Origin: Zipacnadum sp036504235
GTDB taxonomy: Bacteria > Armatimonadota > Zipacnadia > Zipacnadales > Zipacnadaceae
Assembly (NCBI GenBank): GCA_036504235.1
Contig: DASXVN010000015.1
Coordinates: forward strand, 1-41,016
DNA: 41,016 nt
Direction: 5' to 3'
Positions 7,277-15,312 of this stretch are shown piece after piece (the first letter of the stretch is position 1; every line of letters begins with the position of its first letter). A program made the translations under genes and the position numbers. Below the pieces are notes generated by a model that did not search any database, had not been told where the DNA came from, and worked only from the letters and a program-made list of their open reading frames with translations.

Positions 7277-8677
7277 ATGCCTGACGTTCCTGTTCGCGTT
7301 TCGCGCCAGAATATGCCGGAGCAGCCTGCCCGGGAGCGCGCCTGCAACTTCCGCGAGGTGCCCCTGGGCTATACCGAGGAGCAGGCGCTCCTGGAGGCCG
7401 GCCGCTGCCTGCAGTGCAAGAAGATGCCCTGCGTAGCCGGCTGCCCGGTCGCGGTGAATATTCCCGCCTTTATCGCGCTGGTCAAGGCCGGCGATTTCGC
7501 CGCCGCGGCGCGCCAGATCAAGGAGACCAACATCCTCCCCGCCGTCTGTGGGCGCGTCTGCCCGCAGGAGTCGCAGTGCGAGGCGCTCTGCGTGCTCGGC
7601 AAGAAGGGCGAGCCGGTGGCCATCGGCCGGCTGGAGCGCTTTGTGGCCGACTACGAGCGGGAGCACGGTCTGGCCGAGCAGCCGACCGTCGCACCGCCTA
7701 CCGGCAAAAAGGTCGCCATCATCGGCTCGGGTCCCTCCGGGCTGACCGCCGCCGCCGACCTGGCGCGCCTGGGCCACGAGGTCCATATCTTTGAGGCCCT
7801 GCACGAGATGGGCGGCGTGCTGGTCTACGGGATCCCCGAGTTCCGCCTGCCCAAGCGCATCCTCAAGTGCGAGATCGAGGCGCTGCAGGGCATGGGCGTG
7901 ACCCTGGAAACCAGTGCCGTGATCGGCAAGCTGGACACCATTGAGGACCTGATGACCCGCGAGGGCTTTGACGCGGTGTTCGTCGGCACCGGCGCCGGGC
8001 TACCTACTTTCATGAAGATTCCCGGCGAGAACCTGCTGGGTGTTTACTCGGCCAATGAGTTCCTGACCCGCTCCAACCTGATGCGCGCCTATGACTTCGG
8101 CACCACCGACACGCCCATCGCCCGCGGCCAGCGAGTCATGGTCGTCGGCGGCGGCAACGTGGCCATGGACTCGGCGCGCACCGCCCTGCGGCTGGGCGCG
8201 GAGAAGGTCATCCTGTCCTACCGGCGCTCCCGCGAGGAGATGCCGGCGCGGTCGGAGGAAATCCACCACGCGGAAGAGGAAGGCATCGAGTTCCACCTGC
8301 TGACTGCGCCCGTCGAGTTTCTCGGCGACGAGCAGGGCCGGCTGCGGGCCGCGATCATTCAGAAGATGGAGCTGGGCGAGCCGGACGCCAGCGGCCGCCG
8401 CCGTCCCGTACCGGTGGAGGGTTCCGAGTATGAGGAGCCCATTGACGTAGTCGTAATCGCGGTCGGCACCGGCGCCAATCCCCTGATCAGCGCCACGACT
8501 CCGGGCCTGGAGATCAACCGCTGGGGCTACATCGTGACCGACGAGGAGACCGGGGCGACCAACCTCCCCGGCGTCTACGCGGGCGGCGACATCGTCACCG
8601 GCGCGGCCACGGTTATCGAGGCGATGGGCGCGGGCCGCAAGGCCGCCGCCGCTATGCACGCGTATTTGACGGGTTAG
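7277..8677 (+). CDS. nfnB: NfnB-type NADPH-dependent flavoprotein (glutamate synthase small-subunit-like)
   Basis: This 466-residue protein is the large Nfn subunit, homologous to the GltD/GltA small chain of glutamate synthase. The N-terminal iron-sulfur region has C44, C47, C52, C56 and a second group C91, C95, C101, C105. The FAD motif GSGPSGLTAAADLARLG and the NADPH-binding region MVVGGGNVAMDSART with a downstream YRRS follow, and the C-terminal FAD-binding GVYAGGDIVTGA closes the fold. It would receive electrons from NADPH and bifurcate them to ferredoxin and, through NfnA, to NAD. CAGGAG precedes the ATG by 9 bases. No glutamate synthase large subunit is present, which favours Nfn over a GltD role. 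A homologous module is fused into HydB at 12240-15281. Confidence 0.88.
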   Translation: MPDVPVRVSRQNMPEQPARERACNFREVPLGYTEEQALLEAGRCLQCKKMPCVAGCPVAVNIPAFIALVKAGDFAAAARQIKETNILPAVCGRVCPQESQCEALCVLGKKGEPVAIGRLERFVADYEREHGLAEQPTVAPPTGKKVAIIGSGPSGLTAAADLARLGHEVHIFEALHEMGGVLVYGIPEFRLPKRILKCEIEALQGMGVTLETSAVIGKLDTIEDLMTREGFDAVFVGTGAGLPTFMKIPGENLLGVYSANEFLTRSNLMRAYDFGTTDTPIARGQRVMVVGGGNVAMDSARTALRLGAEKVILSYRRSREEMPARSEEIHHAEEEGIEFHLLTAPVEFLGDEQGRLRAAIIQKMELGEPDASGRRRPVPVEGSEYEEPIDVVVIAVGTGANPLISATTPGLEINRWGYIVTDEETGATNLPGVYAGGDIVTGAATVIEAMGAGRKAAAAMHAYLTG

Positions 8678-8695
8678 TGAGGGATTCAGCGGCCC

Positions 8696-8724
8696 TTGAC
8701 GCCTTGACGAAAAGCCGCTACAAT
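8696..8724 (+). promoter_or_regulatory. Sigma-70-type promoter for the DRTGG-hydrogenase gene set
   Basis: TTGACG (8696-8701) and TACAAT (8719-8724) are separated by 17 bases, and a second TTGACG at 8704-8709 is too close to act as -35 for this -10. The predicted start near 8731 gives a leader of about 40 bases. From here genes run on one strand with gaps of 73 bp or less to 22523, so this may drive the whole hydrogenase region. Confidence 0.75.
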
Positions 8725-8773
8725 GAAATAGAGATTTATAGCCTGATTTCGTACCGATAGGGAGCGTTGCCCC

Positions 8774-9139
8774 CTGACTATCGCCGGTGCGGTTGAGGTT
8801 TTAAAGGCAGAAACGGTGGTTCCCGCGCTTTCGCAAGAAGCGGAACTAGGCGGGTGCTTTGTCGCGGACCTGATGAGTGACGTCTTGGCCTTCGCCCGCG
8901 AGGGCTCGCTGCTCCTCACCGGTCTGACGACCGACCAGACAATCCGTACGGCCGCGGTCAAGCGTTTGACCGCGGTCGTGGTCATTCAGGGCAAGCAGAT
9001 CGGTAGCGATATGATCGAAGCTGCCCGCGATGAAGGTATCCCCATTTACCGCACGCCTCTGTCCAAATACGAGGCGTGCGGTTTGCTTATGCAGGCCGGG
9101 CTGCGCCCCTACCGGAAGGGCGTGACGTGCCTGCAGTGA
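8774..9139 (+). CDS. DRTGG domain protein 1
   Basis: This 121-residue protein aligns with the DRTGG-domain protein at 9599-9943 and with small stand-alone DRTGG proteins found near [FeFe] hydrogenases of anaerobes. The core is GGCFVADLMSDVLA, then a beta-rich stretch ending in VVIQGKQI, and a C-terminal IPIYRTPLSKYEACGLL. The domain's ligand is not established; it also occurs in some phosphotransacetylases and CBS proteins. I place the start at CTG 8774 because it restores the domain's first helix and has AGGGAG (8759-8764) 9 bases upstream; the first conventional start, GTG 8816, would delete it. It overlaps the next gene by 13 bases, so the two are translationally coupled. Confidence 0.72.
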   Translation: MTIAGAVEVLKAETVVPALSQEAELGGCFVADLMSDVLAFAREGSLLLTGLTTDQTIRTAAVKRLTAVVVIQGKQIGSDMIEAARDEGIPIYRTPLSKYEACGLLMQAGLRPYRKGVTCLQ

Positions 9140-9606
9140 TCCACGCCGCTCTCCTCACCATGGAACCCACGCCGCTGTGTCATCACGAATTTCCGATCCT
9201 GGGGCGCGCCTACTTCCTAGGTGGCCGCGCCTCGACGTCGGTCAAGCGGGTCCTCGGCGAGGTCGGAGTGGACCCGGAGGTCATTCAGCGCATCTGCGTG
9301 GCCTGCTATGAGGCGGAGATGAACGTGGTGCTGCACGCGCGCTCCGGCCACATCACCCTGGAGGTCTGGGACGACCGGGTGGAGGTGGCCGTAGTGGATC
9401 AGGGGCCGGGGATTGAGAATATCACGCTCGCGCTGCAGCCGGGCTGGTCCTCGGCCAGCGAGGAAGCCCGCTCCCTGGGCTTTGGCGCCGGGATGGGCCT
9501 GCCCAACATCCGCGCCCAGGCCGACGATATGCAACTGGACAGCGTGAAGGGCCAGGGTGCTACTATGCACCTGGTCTTCCGCCGGGAGGCCGCCGCTGAT
9601 GAGTGA
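9127..9606 (+). CDS. Anti-sigma-factor-like ATPase (RsbW/SpoIIAB-type HATPase)
   Basis: This 159-residue protein is a stand-alone GHKL ATPase domain. The N-box is EAEMNVVLHA (N66), the G1 box is DQGPGI (91-96) and the G2 box is GFGAGMGLPNI (118-128), all intact, so ATP binding is expected. RsbW/SpoIIAB proteins are serine kinases that bind sigma factors and phosphorylate STAS-domain antagonists, but no sigma factor or STAS protein is in this window. I choose GTG 9127, preceded by GGAAGG; ATG 9160 is an alternative that would give 148 residues. It overlaps both neighbours (13 and 8 bases), which implies a stoichiometric unit with the two DRTGG proteins. Confidence 0.82.
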   Translation: MPAVIHAALLTMEPTPLCHHEFPILGRAYFLGGRASTSVKRVLGEVGVDPEVIQRICVACYEAEMNVVLHARSGHITLEVWDDRVEVAVVDQGPGIENITLALQPGWSSASEEARSLGFGAGMGLPNIRAQADDMQLDSVKGQGATMHLVFRREAAADE

Positions 9607-9943
9607 AGTGACCGTCGCGCAAGCCGTGGAGGCGCTGGGGCTGACCGTCCTGGCCGGCGAAGAGCGGCTCGATACGGTCCTGACCGGCGCGCAGGTGAGC
9701 GACCTGCTCAGCCACGTCATGGCGCACGGCAAGGCCGGGCATCTGTGGATTACCAACCAGACTCACGCCAACATTGTGGCGGTTGCCGCCCTGGCGGGGC
9801 TGGCGGCCATCGTAGTCGCGGCGGGCTTTGAGCCGGAAGCGGAAGCGGTGATTCGCGCCGAGGAGGAAGAGATGCCGCTGTGCACCTCCCTGGAGACGGC
9901 GTACACCCTGGCCGGTCGGCTTTATCAACTGGGTGTAAGGTGA
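9599..9943 (+). CDS. DRTGG domain protein 2
   Basis: This 114-residue protein has the fuller DRTGG-type sequence: a first helix (VAQAVEALGLTVLAG), the TGAQVSDLLSHVMAHG core, LWITNQTHANIVAVA, and a C-terminal segment MPLCTSLETAYTLAGRLY. It is a diverged paralogue of the protein at 8774-9139. The start ATG overlaps the upstream stop by 8 bases. The role is unknown; a nucleotide or small-ligand sensing function is only a guess from the domain's occurrence elsewhere. It sits between an ATPase and a PHP phosphoesterase. Confidence 0.8.
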   Translation: MSEVTVAQAVEALGLTVLAGEERLDTVLTGAQVSDLLSHVMAHGKAGHLWITNQTHANIVAVAALAGLAAIVVAAGFEPEAEAVIRAEEEEMPLCTSLETAYTLAGRLYQLGVR

Positions 9944-9952
9944 GTTGCGGCC

Positions 9953-10687
9953 ATGCCGCAGGCCGCGATTGATCTGCACGTGCACACGGCGCTTTCCCCC
10001 TGCGGGGACGAGCGCATGCGTCCGCCGGAGATTCTGCTCACGGCGGAGCGACTCGGGATCAGCGTACTAGGAATCGTAGACCATTCCACGGCCGGCAACG
10101 CCGGCGCGATTATGGAAGCCGCCGCAGCTTTTGCCGTCCGGGTTTTTGTGGGAGTAGAAGTGGAGAGCGCGGAGGGAGTCCACCTACTGGGGCTCTTTGA
10201 CAGTGCCGAAGCCGCCATGACTATGGACGCGGAAGTCGCCGAGCACTTGCCCGGCCTGACCAACCGCCCCGAGATTCTCGGCGAGCAGCATCTTCTCGAC
10301 GCGTGGGGTGAAGTGGTGGGGATCGAGCAACGGCTGTTGATTGCCGCTACCGATAGGACCGTGGAGCAACTTGCGGACAGCATCCACGCCTGCGGAGGGA
10401 TGGCCCTCCCGGCGCACGTGGACCGCACCGCGCACGGCCTCTTCCCCATGCTAGGCTTCGTCCCCCCACGTCTGCAGGTTGAGCTGTTTGAGGTGTCCCG
10501 CCATCTGGACCTGACCGAGGCCCGCCGGCGCTGGCCGGAGCTGCCGCTGCTCACCAGCTCCGACGCGCACCAGTTGGACGCCCTCGGCCAGGCCGTCACC
10601 TGGATTCCGGAGGAGCTGGCTTGGGCTCCCCTGGGCGCCCGGGACTGGGGCCAGGCCGTCGCGGAGGTGCTCCGGGCGCGGTCCTAG
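9953..10687 (+). CDS. PHP domain metal-dependent phosphoesterase
   Basis: This 244-residue protein has the PHP-domain metal-binding motifs in order: DLHVHTALS (H9, H11), GIVDHST, the GVEVES acidic motif, PAHVDR and the closing SSDAHQ. These build a two- or three-metal phosphoesterase site of the histidinol-phosphatase/polymerase PHP superfamily. It lacks the other domains of DNA polymerase III or PolX. AAGGTGAG lies 7 bases before the ATG, and the gene follows the DRTGG gene by 9 bp. In this setting it could remove a phosphate put on by one of the two adjacent ATPases, which is inference only. Substrate unknown. Confidence 0.85.
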   Translation: MPQAAIDLHVHTALSPCGDERMRPPEILLTAERLGISVLGIVDHSTAGNAGAIMEAAAAFAVRVFVGVEVESAEGVHLLGLFDSAEAAMTMDAEVAEHLPGLTNRPEILGEQHLLDAWGEVVGIEQRLLIAATDRTVEQLADSIHACGGMALPAHVDRTAHGLFPMLGFVPPRLQVELFEVSRHLDLTEARRRWPELPLLTSSDAHQLDALGQAVTWIPEELAWAPLGARDWGQAVAEVLRARS

Positions 10688-10702
10688 CCGCCCGGCCCTG
10701 CC

Positions 10703-11251
10703 ATGCGCGAGCTTTCGCTGCACCTTTTGGACCTGGCGCGCAACTCGCTGGAAGCGGGGGCGGCCAGTATTGACATTCTGGTACGCGAGGACCCGGCCCG
10801 GGACGAGCTGGTCATAACCGTAGCCGACGACGGGCGCGGGATGGACGAAGAGGCAGTCCGGCGGGCGACGGACGCCTTCTTCACCTCGCGCCGGACGCGG
10901 AAGATGGGGCTGGGTCTGGCGCTGTGGCGCGGGACCTGCGAGCGCAGCGGCGGCGGGCTGGAGATCACCTCCGCCCCCGGCGCGGGCACCACGGTTACCG
11001 GGCGGCTGCAACTCACGCACTGGGACCGGCCGCCGCTCGGGGACATGGGCGGGGTGCTGCAGGCGCTGGCCTGCGAGGCCCCGGCGGTGCACCTGCGCTA
11101 CCGGCACGAGGTAGGCGCGCGGCATTTTGACTTTGATACGCGGGAACTGCAGCAGGAGCTGCAGGAGGTCCCGGTTTGTGACCCGACGGTGCTCCACTGG
11201 CTGCGCGGGTGGGTTAGGGAGGAACTAGCTGAGATCGGCAGTCAGGCTTGA
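10703..11251 (+). CDS. Stand-alone GHKL ATPase (histidine-kinase catalytic domain-like)
   Basis: This 182-residue protein carries a complete ATP-binding domain without a dimerisation/phosphoacceptor helix pair. The N-box is LARNSLEAGA (N14), G1 is DDGRGM (43-48) and G2 is MGLGLAL (68-74). Residues about 105-182 form an extra C-terminal segment with no recognised motif. The start lies 15 bp after the PHP gene. It differs from the RsbW-like protein upstream and is closer to kinase catalytic domains. With DRTGG and PHP partners it forms a block that I recall near electron-bifurcating hydrogenases of other anaerobes. The target is unknown. Confidence 0.8.
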   Translation: MRELSLHLLDLARNSLEAGAASIDILVREDPARDELVITVADDGRGMDEEAVRRATDAFFTSRRTRKMGLGLALWRGTCERSGGGLEITSAPGAGTTVTGRLQLTHWDRPPLGDMGGVLQALACEAPAVHLRYRHEVGARHFDFDTRELQQELQEVPVCDPTVLHWLRGWVREELAEIGSQA

Positions 11252-11312
11252 GTATTTCTGTTAGCGGCGCGGGCCTCCGGCTCGTGACCAAAACGTAGGA
11301 GGAGGTTGTTAC

Positions 11313-11687
11313 GTGAAGACTCGAGAGGAACTCCAGGCTCTGCGGGAGAGGGCGAAAGCGGCGCTGGCGGTGCGCGACCAACAGGGCGGCGCCCGCGTCG
11401 TAATCGCGATGGGCACCTGCGGCATTGCCGCCGGCGCTCGCGAGGTCATGTCCTCCCTGCTGGAGGAGCTGGCCCAGCGCGGTTTGAGCGAGGTAAGTGT
11501 GTCGCAGACGGGCTGTAAGGGCCTCTGCGACCGGGAGCCGTTGGTAGAGGTCTGCACCCCGGGCCTGCCGGCGGTCACCTACGGCGCGGTCAACCCGCAG
11601 ATCATGCGCCGGATCGTCGCGGATCACATCGTTAACGGACAGGTGGTGGCCGAGTACGCCATCGCCACCGGATCGGAGGCGGAGTAG
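11313..11687 (+). CDS. Thioredoxin-like [2Fe-2S] ferredoxin, HndB-type hydrogenase accessory
   Basis: This 124-residue protein begins with a charged helix (REELQALRERAKAAL) and continues into a thioredoxin-like ferredoxin fold. The likely cluster ligands are C36 in MGTCGIAAGA, C68 and C72 in TGCKGLC, and C81. Small proteins of this form are encoded with NADP-reducing and bifurcating hydrogenases (HndB). The start is GTG 11313 with AGGAGGAGG a few bases upstream, an unusually strong site that marks the first hydrogenase structural gene. The stop is 2 bp from hydC, so the genes are coupled. It probably carries electrons within, or to, the hydrogenase complex. Confidence 0.82.
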   Translation: MKTREELQALRERAKAALAVRDQQGGARVVIAMGTCGIAAGAREVMSSLLEELAQRGLSEVSVSQTGCKGLCDREPLVEVCTPGLPAVTYGAVNPQIMRRIVADHIVNGQVVAEYAIATGSEAE

Positions 11688-11689
11688 TC

Positions 11690-12166
11690 ATGGCCGGGGA
11701 TTGTTTGTGCGCGGAGACGTATCCGAAAATAGACGCCATTATCGTGGAGAAGGGCGCGGTGCCCGACTCGCTCATTGAAATCCTCCACGCGGTGCAAGAG
11801 GAAGTCGGCTACCTGCCCCAGCCGGTGCAGGAGTACATCGCCGACGCCCTGGACATGCCGGTCGGGACCGTGGAGGGCGTGGTGAGCTTCTACAGCTTCT
11901 TCACCGTCGTCCCCCGCGGCCGCCACACCATCAAGGTCTGCCTGGGCACCGCCTGCTACGTGCGCGGCGGCAAGCGCGTGATGGAGTCGGTCGCCAAGCA
12001 CGCCGGCTGCGGCATCGGCGAGACCAGCGAGGACCTCAAGTACAGCCTCGAAGTAGTCCGCTGCATCGGGGCCTGCGGTCTGTCGCCGGTCATGACCGTG
12101 GACGAAGACATCTTCGACCGCGTCAAGCCGACCAAGGTGACGGAGATTCTCAACAAGTACGAATAG
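11690..12166 (+). CDS. hydC: NuoE-like [2Fe-2S] hydrogenase subunit HydC
   Basis: This 158-residue protein is the thioredoxin-fold 2Fe-2S subunit related to complex I 24-kDa NuoE. An N-terminal helical bundle (about 15-75, LIEILHAVQEEVGYLP) precedes the cluster domain. The ligands are C84 and C89 in KVCLGTACYVRGG, then C125 and C129 in RCIGACGLSP. Length and motifs are full. In bifurcating hydrogenases HydC passes electrons to or from the flavin subunit HydB. It sits in the order HndB, HydC, HydB, HydA, as in the Desulfovibrio Hnd operon (recalled). Confidence 0.92.
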   Translation: MAGDCLCAETYPKIDAIIVEKGAVPDSLIEILHAVQEEVGYLPQPVQEYIADALDMPVGTVEGVVSFYSFFTVVPRGRHTIKVCLGTACYVRGGKRVMESVAKHAGCGIGETSEDLKYSLEVVRCIGACGLSPVMTVDEDIFDRVKPTKVTEILNKYE

Positions 12167-12228
12167 CGGCCCGGACTGACCTGCGCGAGGCCTCCGGCCT
12201 CAGCGGCACGACGGCATTTTGACCAAAG

Positions 12229-12238
12229 GAGAATTCTC
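12229..12238. promoter_or_regulatory. Palindrome over the hydB ribosome binding site
   Basis: GAGAATTCTC is a perfect 10-base palindrome that starts inside AAAGGAGAA, the Shine-Dalgarno of hydB, and ends one base before the ATG. It could pair with itself weakly or be a protein site, and it shares AGAATTCTC with the palindrome at the nfnA promoter. A GC-rich hairpin GAGGCC-TCC-GGCCTC also lies in the 73-bp gap at 12187-12201. Confidence 0.3.
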
Positions 12239-12239
12239 G

Positions 12240-15200
12240 ATGCCAACTTTCAGATCCCACGTCCTGGTGTGCGCCGGAGCCAGTTGCGTCTCCTCCGGCT
12301 GCCAGGCAGTTGCTGATACTATGGAGCAGACCCTCGTTGAGCTGGGGCTGAGCCAGGAAGTCAGAGTTGTACGCACCGGCTGTATGGGCTCGTGCGATCT
12401 CGGGCCGGTGGCGGTAGTCTACCCGGAGGGCGTCTTCTACATGAAGCTCACCCCCGAGGACGCCGCGGTCATCGCCGAGGAGCATCTGCTCAAGGGCCGC
12501 CCGGTGCAGCGGCTGATGTACGTGCCGCCCGCCACCGGCGAGCCGGCGCTGCAGATGGACCAGATTCCCTTCTTCGCCCTCCAGCGCAAGATCGTCCTGC
12601 GCAACTGCGGCGAAATTGATCCCGGGAACATCGAGGAGTACATCGCCCGCGACGGCTACGAGGCGCTCGCCAGGGTGCTCACCGAGATGACCCCCGAGGC
12701 GGTCGTGGCCGAGATCAAGGCCTCCGGTCTGCGCGGCCGGGGCGGCGGCGGCTTCCCCACCGGGCTCAAGTGGGAACTCACCGCCAAGGCCACCGGCGAC
12801 GTTAAGTACGTCTGCTGCAACGCCGACGAGGGCGACCCCGGGGCCTTCATGGACCGCAGCGTGCTCGAGGGCGACCCCCACAGCGTCATTGAGGCCATGA
12901 CCATCGCCGGTTACGCCATCGGCGCCTCCGAGGGCTACATCTACGTGCGCGCCGAGTATCCGCTCGCCATCCAGCGGCTAACCACCGCGCTGGAGCAGGC
13001 CCGCTCGTATGGGCTGCTGGGCGAGGACCTCTTCGGCACCGGCTTTGGCTTTGACATCAAGCTGCGCATGGGCGCCGGCGCCTTCGTCTGCGGCGAGGAG
13101 ACCGCGCTGATGAACTCCATCGAGGGCAAGCGCGGCGAGCCGCGGCCCCGGCCGCCCTTCCCCGCTAATTCCGGTCTCTGGGGCAAGCCCACGCTGCTCA
13201 ACAACGTGGAGACCTACGCCAACATCGCGCCGATCATTCTCAACGGCGCGGAGTGGTTCGCCTCCTTCGGGACCGAGACCAGCAAGGGCACCAAGGTCTT
13301 CGCCCTGGCCGGCCACGTGAATAACACCGGCCTCGTCGAGGTGCCGATGGGCACCCCGCTGGGCACCATCATCCATGAGATCGGCGGCGGCATCCGCGGC
13401 GGGCGCGAGTTCAAGGCCGCGCAGAGCGGCGGCCCCTCCGGCGGCTGCCTCCCCCGGGAGTTCCTCAACACGCCGGTGGATTACGAGAGCCTCAAGGAAC
13501 TCGGCTCCATCATGGGTTCCGGCGGCCTGATCGTCATGGACGACACCACCTGCATGGTGGACCTGGCCCGCTTCTTCCTGGAGTTCGTCCAGGACGAGTC
13601 CTGCGGCAAGTGCCCGCCGTGCCGGATCGGCACCAAGCGGATGCTGGAGATCGTCGAGCGCATCTGCGCCGGCGAGGGTCGCGAGGGCGACATTGAGCTA
13701 CTCGAGGACCTCGGCGAGCAGATCAAGGCCACCTCCCTGTGCGGGCTGGGCCAGACCGCGCCCAACCCGGTCCTGAGCACCATCCGCTACTTCCGCCACG
13801 AGTACGAGGAGCACATCCGCGACAAGCAGTGCCGCGCCGGGACCTGCAACGACATCATGAAGGCCCCCTGTGAGCACGCCTGCCCCGCCGGGGTGGACGT
13901 GCCGGCCTACGTGTCGCTGCTGGCTGAGGGCCGCATTGACGACGCCTATCGCGTGGTGCGGGAGGCCAACCCCTTCCCCTCGGTCTGCGGGCGCGTCTGC
14001 ACCGCCTACTGCGAGACGCACTGCCGCCGGGGCCAGATGGACTCCCCGGTCGCCATTCGCCTGCTCAAGCGGGCGCTGGCCGACCACCGCACCACCACCT
14101 GGCAGCCGCAACTCCATGCCCAGCGGCACCAGAAAGTGGCCATCGTGGGCAGCGGCCCGGCCGGTCTGACCGCCGCGTACGATCTGGTTCGCAACGGCTA
14201 CGACGTGACGGTCTTTGAGAAGGAGCAGCTCCCCGGCGGCATGATGGCGCTGGGCATCCCGGACTATCGCCTGCCGCAGGACGTCCTGCAGCGCGAGATC
14301 CAGGAGGTCGTGGACCTCGGCGTGGACCTCAAGCTCGGCATGGCGCTAGGCAAGGACTTCTCGGTGGAGGACCTGGAAGCGCAGGGCTTTGCGGCCACCT
14401 TCCTGGCCATCGGCTGCCACGCCGGAATTCCGCTGGACTGCCCCGGCGGCGACGCCACGGGCGTACTGGACGCCGTGCAGTTCCTCAAGGACATCGCGCT
14501 GGGCCGCGAGCCGCAGGTGGGCAAGCGCGTCGCCGTTATCGGCGGCGGCGACACCGCGATTGACTCGGCCCGCTCGGCGCTGCGCCTGGGCGCCACCGAG
14601 GTGCACCTGGTCTATCGGCGCACCCGCGACGAGATGCCCGCGCATGACGAGGAGATCTCCGAGGCCGAGCGCGAGGGCGTGCACTTCCACTTCCTGGCCG
14701 CCCCCGCCGAGGTCCTGGTGCAGGACGACAAGGTCAGCGGCTTGGTCTGCCAGCAGATGACGCTGGGCGACTGGGACGCCAGCGGCCGCCGCCGCCCGGT
14801 GCCGGCGGAGGAGACCTTCACCATCGAGCTGGACACGGTCATCCCCGCCATCGGCCAGCGCATCGAGGACTGCGCCTGCGTGGAGACCAAGCGCGGCAAA
14901 CTCTGCTGCGATCCCCTGACGCTCGCCACTGCCCAGCCCAACGTCTTCGCCGGCGGCGACGCCACTCCGGGCTCGATGACCGTCGTGGACGCCATCGCCG
15001 ACGGCCACCGGGCCGCGCGCGCGATCCACTCCTTCCTCTCCGGCGAGCCGCAGCCCGCGGCCCGCAAGCGCTCCAAGACCCGCGTGGCCGCGGAAGTCAT
15101 GGCCGCGCTGGAGGAGACCGGCGACCAGGAGCGCCCGGCGGCGCAGGTGCCCAAGATCCCCGACTCCTACCGCTACAGCGGCTTTGCCGAGGTGGAGTTG

Positions 15201-15281
15201 GGCTTCTCGGTGCCGGTCGCATGCCGCGAGGCCTCGCGTTGCCTGCACTGCGATTACGTGATGATTGAAGAGGATAACTGA
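12240..15281 (+). CDS. hydB: HydB flavoprotein fused to an NfnB/GltD-like NADP module
   Basis: This 1013-residue protein joins two oxidoreductases. Residues 1-115 are a 2Fe-2S thioredoxin-like domain (C11, C16, C48, C52 candidates). Residues about 130-540 are NuoF-like, with the flavin/NAD loop GLRGRGGGGFPTGLKW, the NADEGDPGAF motif and a [4Fe-4S] site C455, C458, C461, C501. Residues about 544-1013 are GltD-like: Fe-S cysteines from C544, FAD motif GSGPAG (637-642), NADPH motif IGGGDTAIDSA (from 767) followed by VYRR, and a C-terminal CLHC. HydB of ordinary bifurcating hydrogenases ends after the NuoF part and a ferredoxin domain; here the ferredoxin tail is replaced by the NADP module. The closest described design I know is the Sporomusa-type Nfn (Stn) large subunit. 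The start follows AAAGGAG. Confidence 0.9.
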   Translation: MPTFRSHVLVCAGASCVSSGCQAVADTMEQTLVELGLSQEVRVVRTGCMGSCDLGPVAVVYPEGVFYMKLTPEDAAVIAEEHLLKGRPVQRLMYVPPATGEPALQMDQIPFFALQRKIVLRNCGEIDPGNIEEYIARDGYEALARVLTEMTPEAVVAEIKASGLRGRGGGGFPTGLKWELTAKATGDVKYVCCNADEGDPGAFMDRSVLEGDPHSVIEAMTIAGYAIGASEGYIYVRAEYPLAIQRLTTALEQARSYGLLGEDLFGTGFGFDIKLRMGAGAFVCGEETALMNSIEGKRGEPRPRPPFPANSGLWGKPTLLNNVETYANIAPIILNGAEWFASFGTETSKGTKVFALAGHVNNTGLVEVPMGTPLGTIIHEIGGGIRGGREFKAAQSGGPSGGCLPREFLNTPVDYESLKELGSIMGSGGLIVMDDTTCMVDLARFFLEFVQDESCGKCPPCRIGTKRMLEIVERICAGEGREGDIELLEDLGEQIKATSLCGLGQTAPNPVLSTIRYFRHEYEEHIRDKQCRAGTCNDIMKAPCEHACPAGVDVPAYVSLLAEGRIDDAYRVVREANPFPSVCGRVCTAYCETHCRRGQMDSPVAIRLLKRALADHRTTTWQPQLHAQRHQKVAIVGSGPAGLTAAYDLVRNGYDVTVFEKEQLPGGMMALGIPDYRLPQDVLQREIQEVVDLGVDLKLGMALGKDFSVEDLEAQGFAATFLAIGCHAGIPLDCPGGDATGVLDAVQFLKDIALGREPQVGKRVAVIGGGDTAIDSARSALRLGATEVHLVYRRTRDEMPAHDEEISEAEREGVHFHFLAAPAEVLVQDDKVSGLVCQQMTLGDWDASGRRRPVPAEETFTIELDTVIPAIGQRIEDCACVETKRGKLCCDPLTLATAQPNVFAGGDATPGSMTVVDAIADGHRAARAIHSFLSGEPQPAARKRSKTRVAAEVMAALEETGDQERPAAQVPKIPDSYRYSGFAEVELGFSVPVACREASRCLHCDYVMIEEDN

Positions 15282-15312
15282 CCAGGCCCAGCCGGCCTGA
15301 GGAGGATAGATA

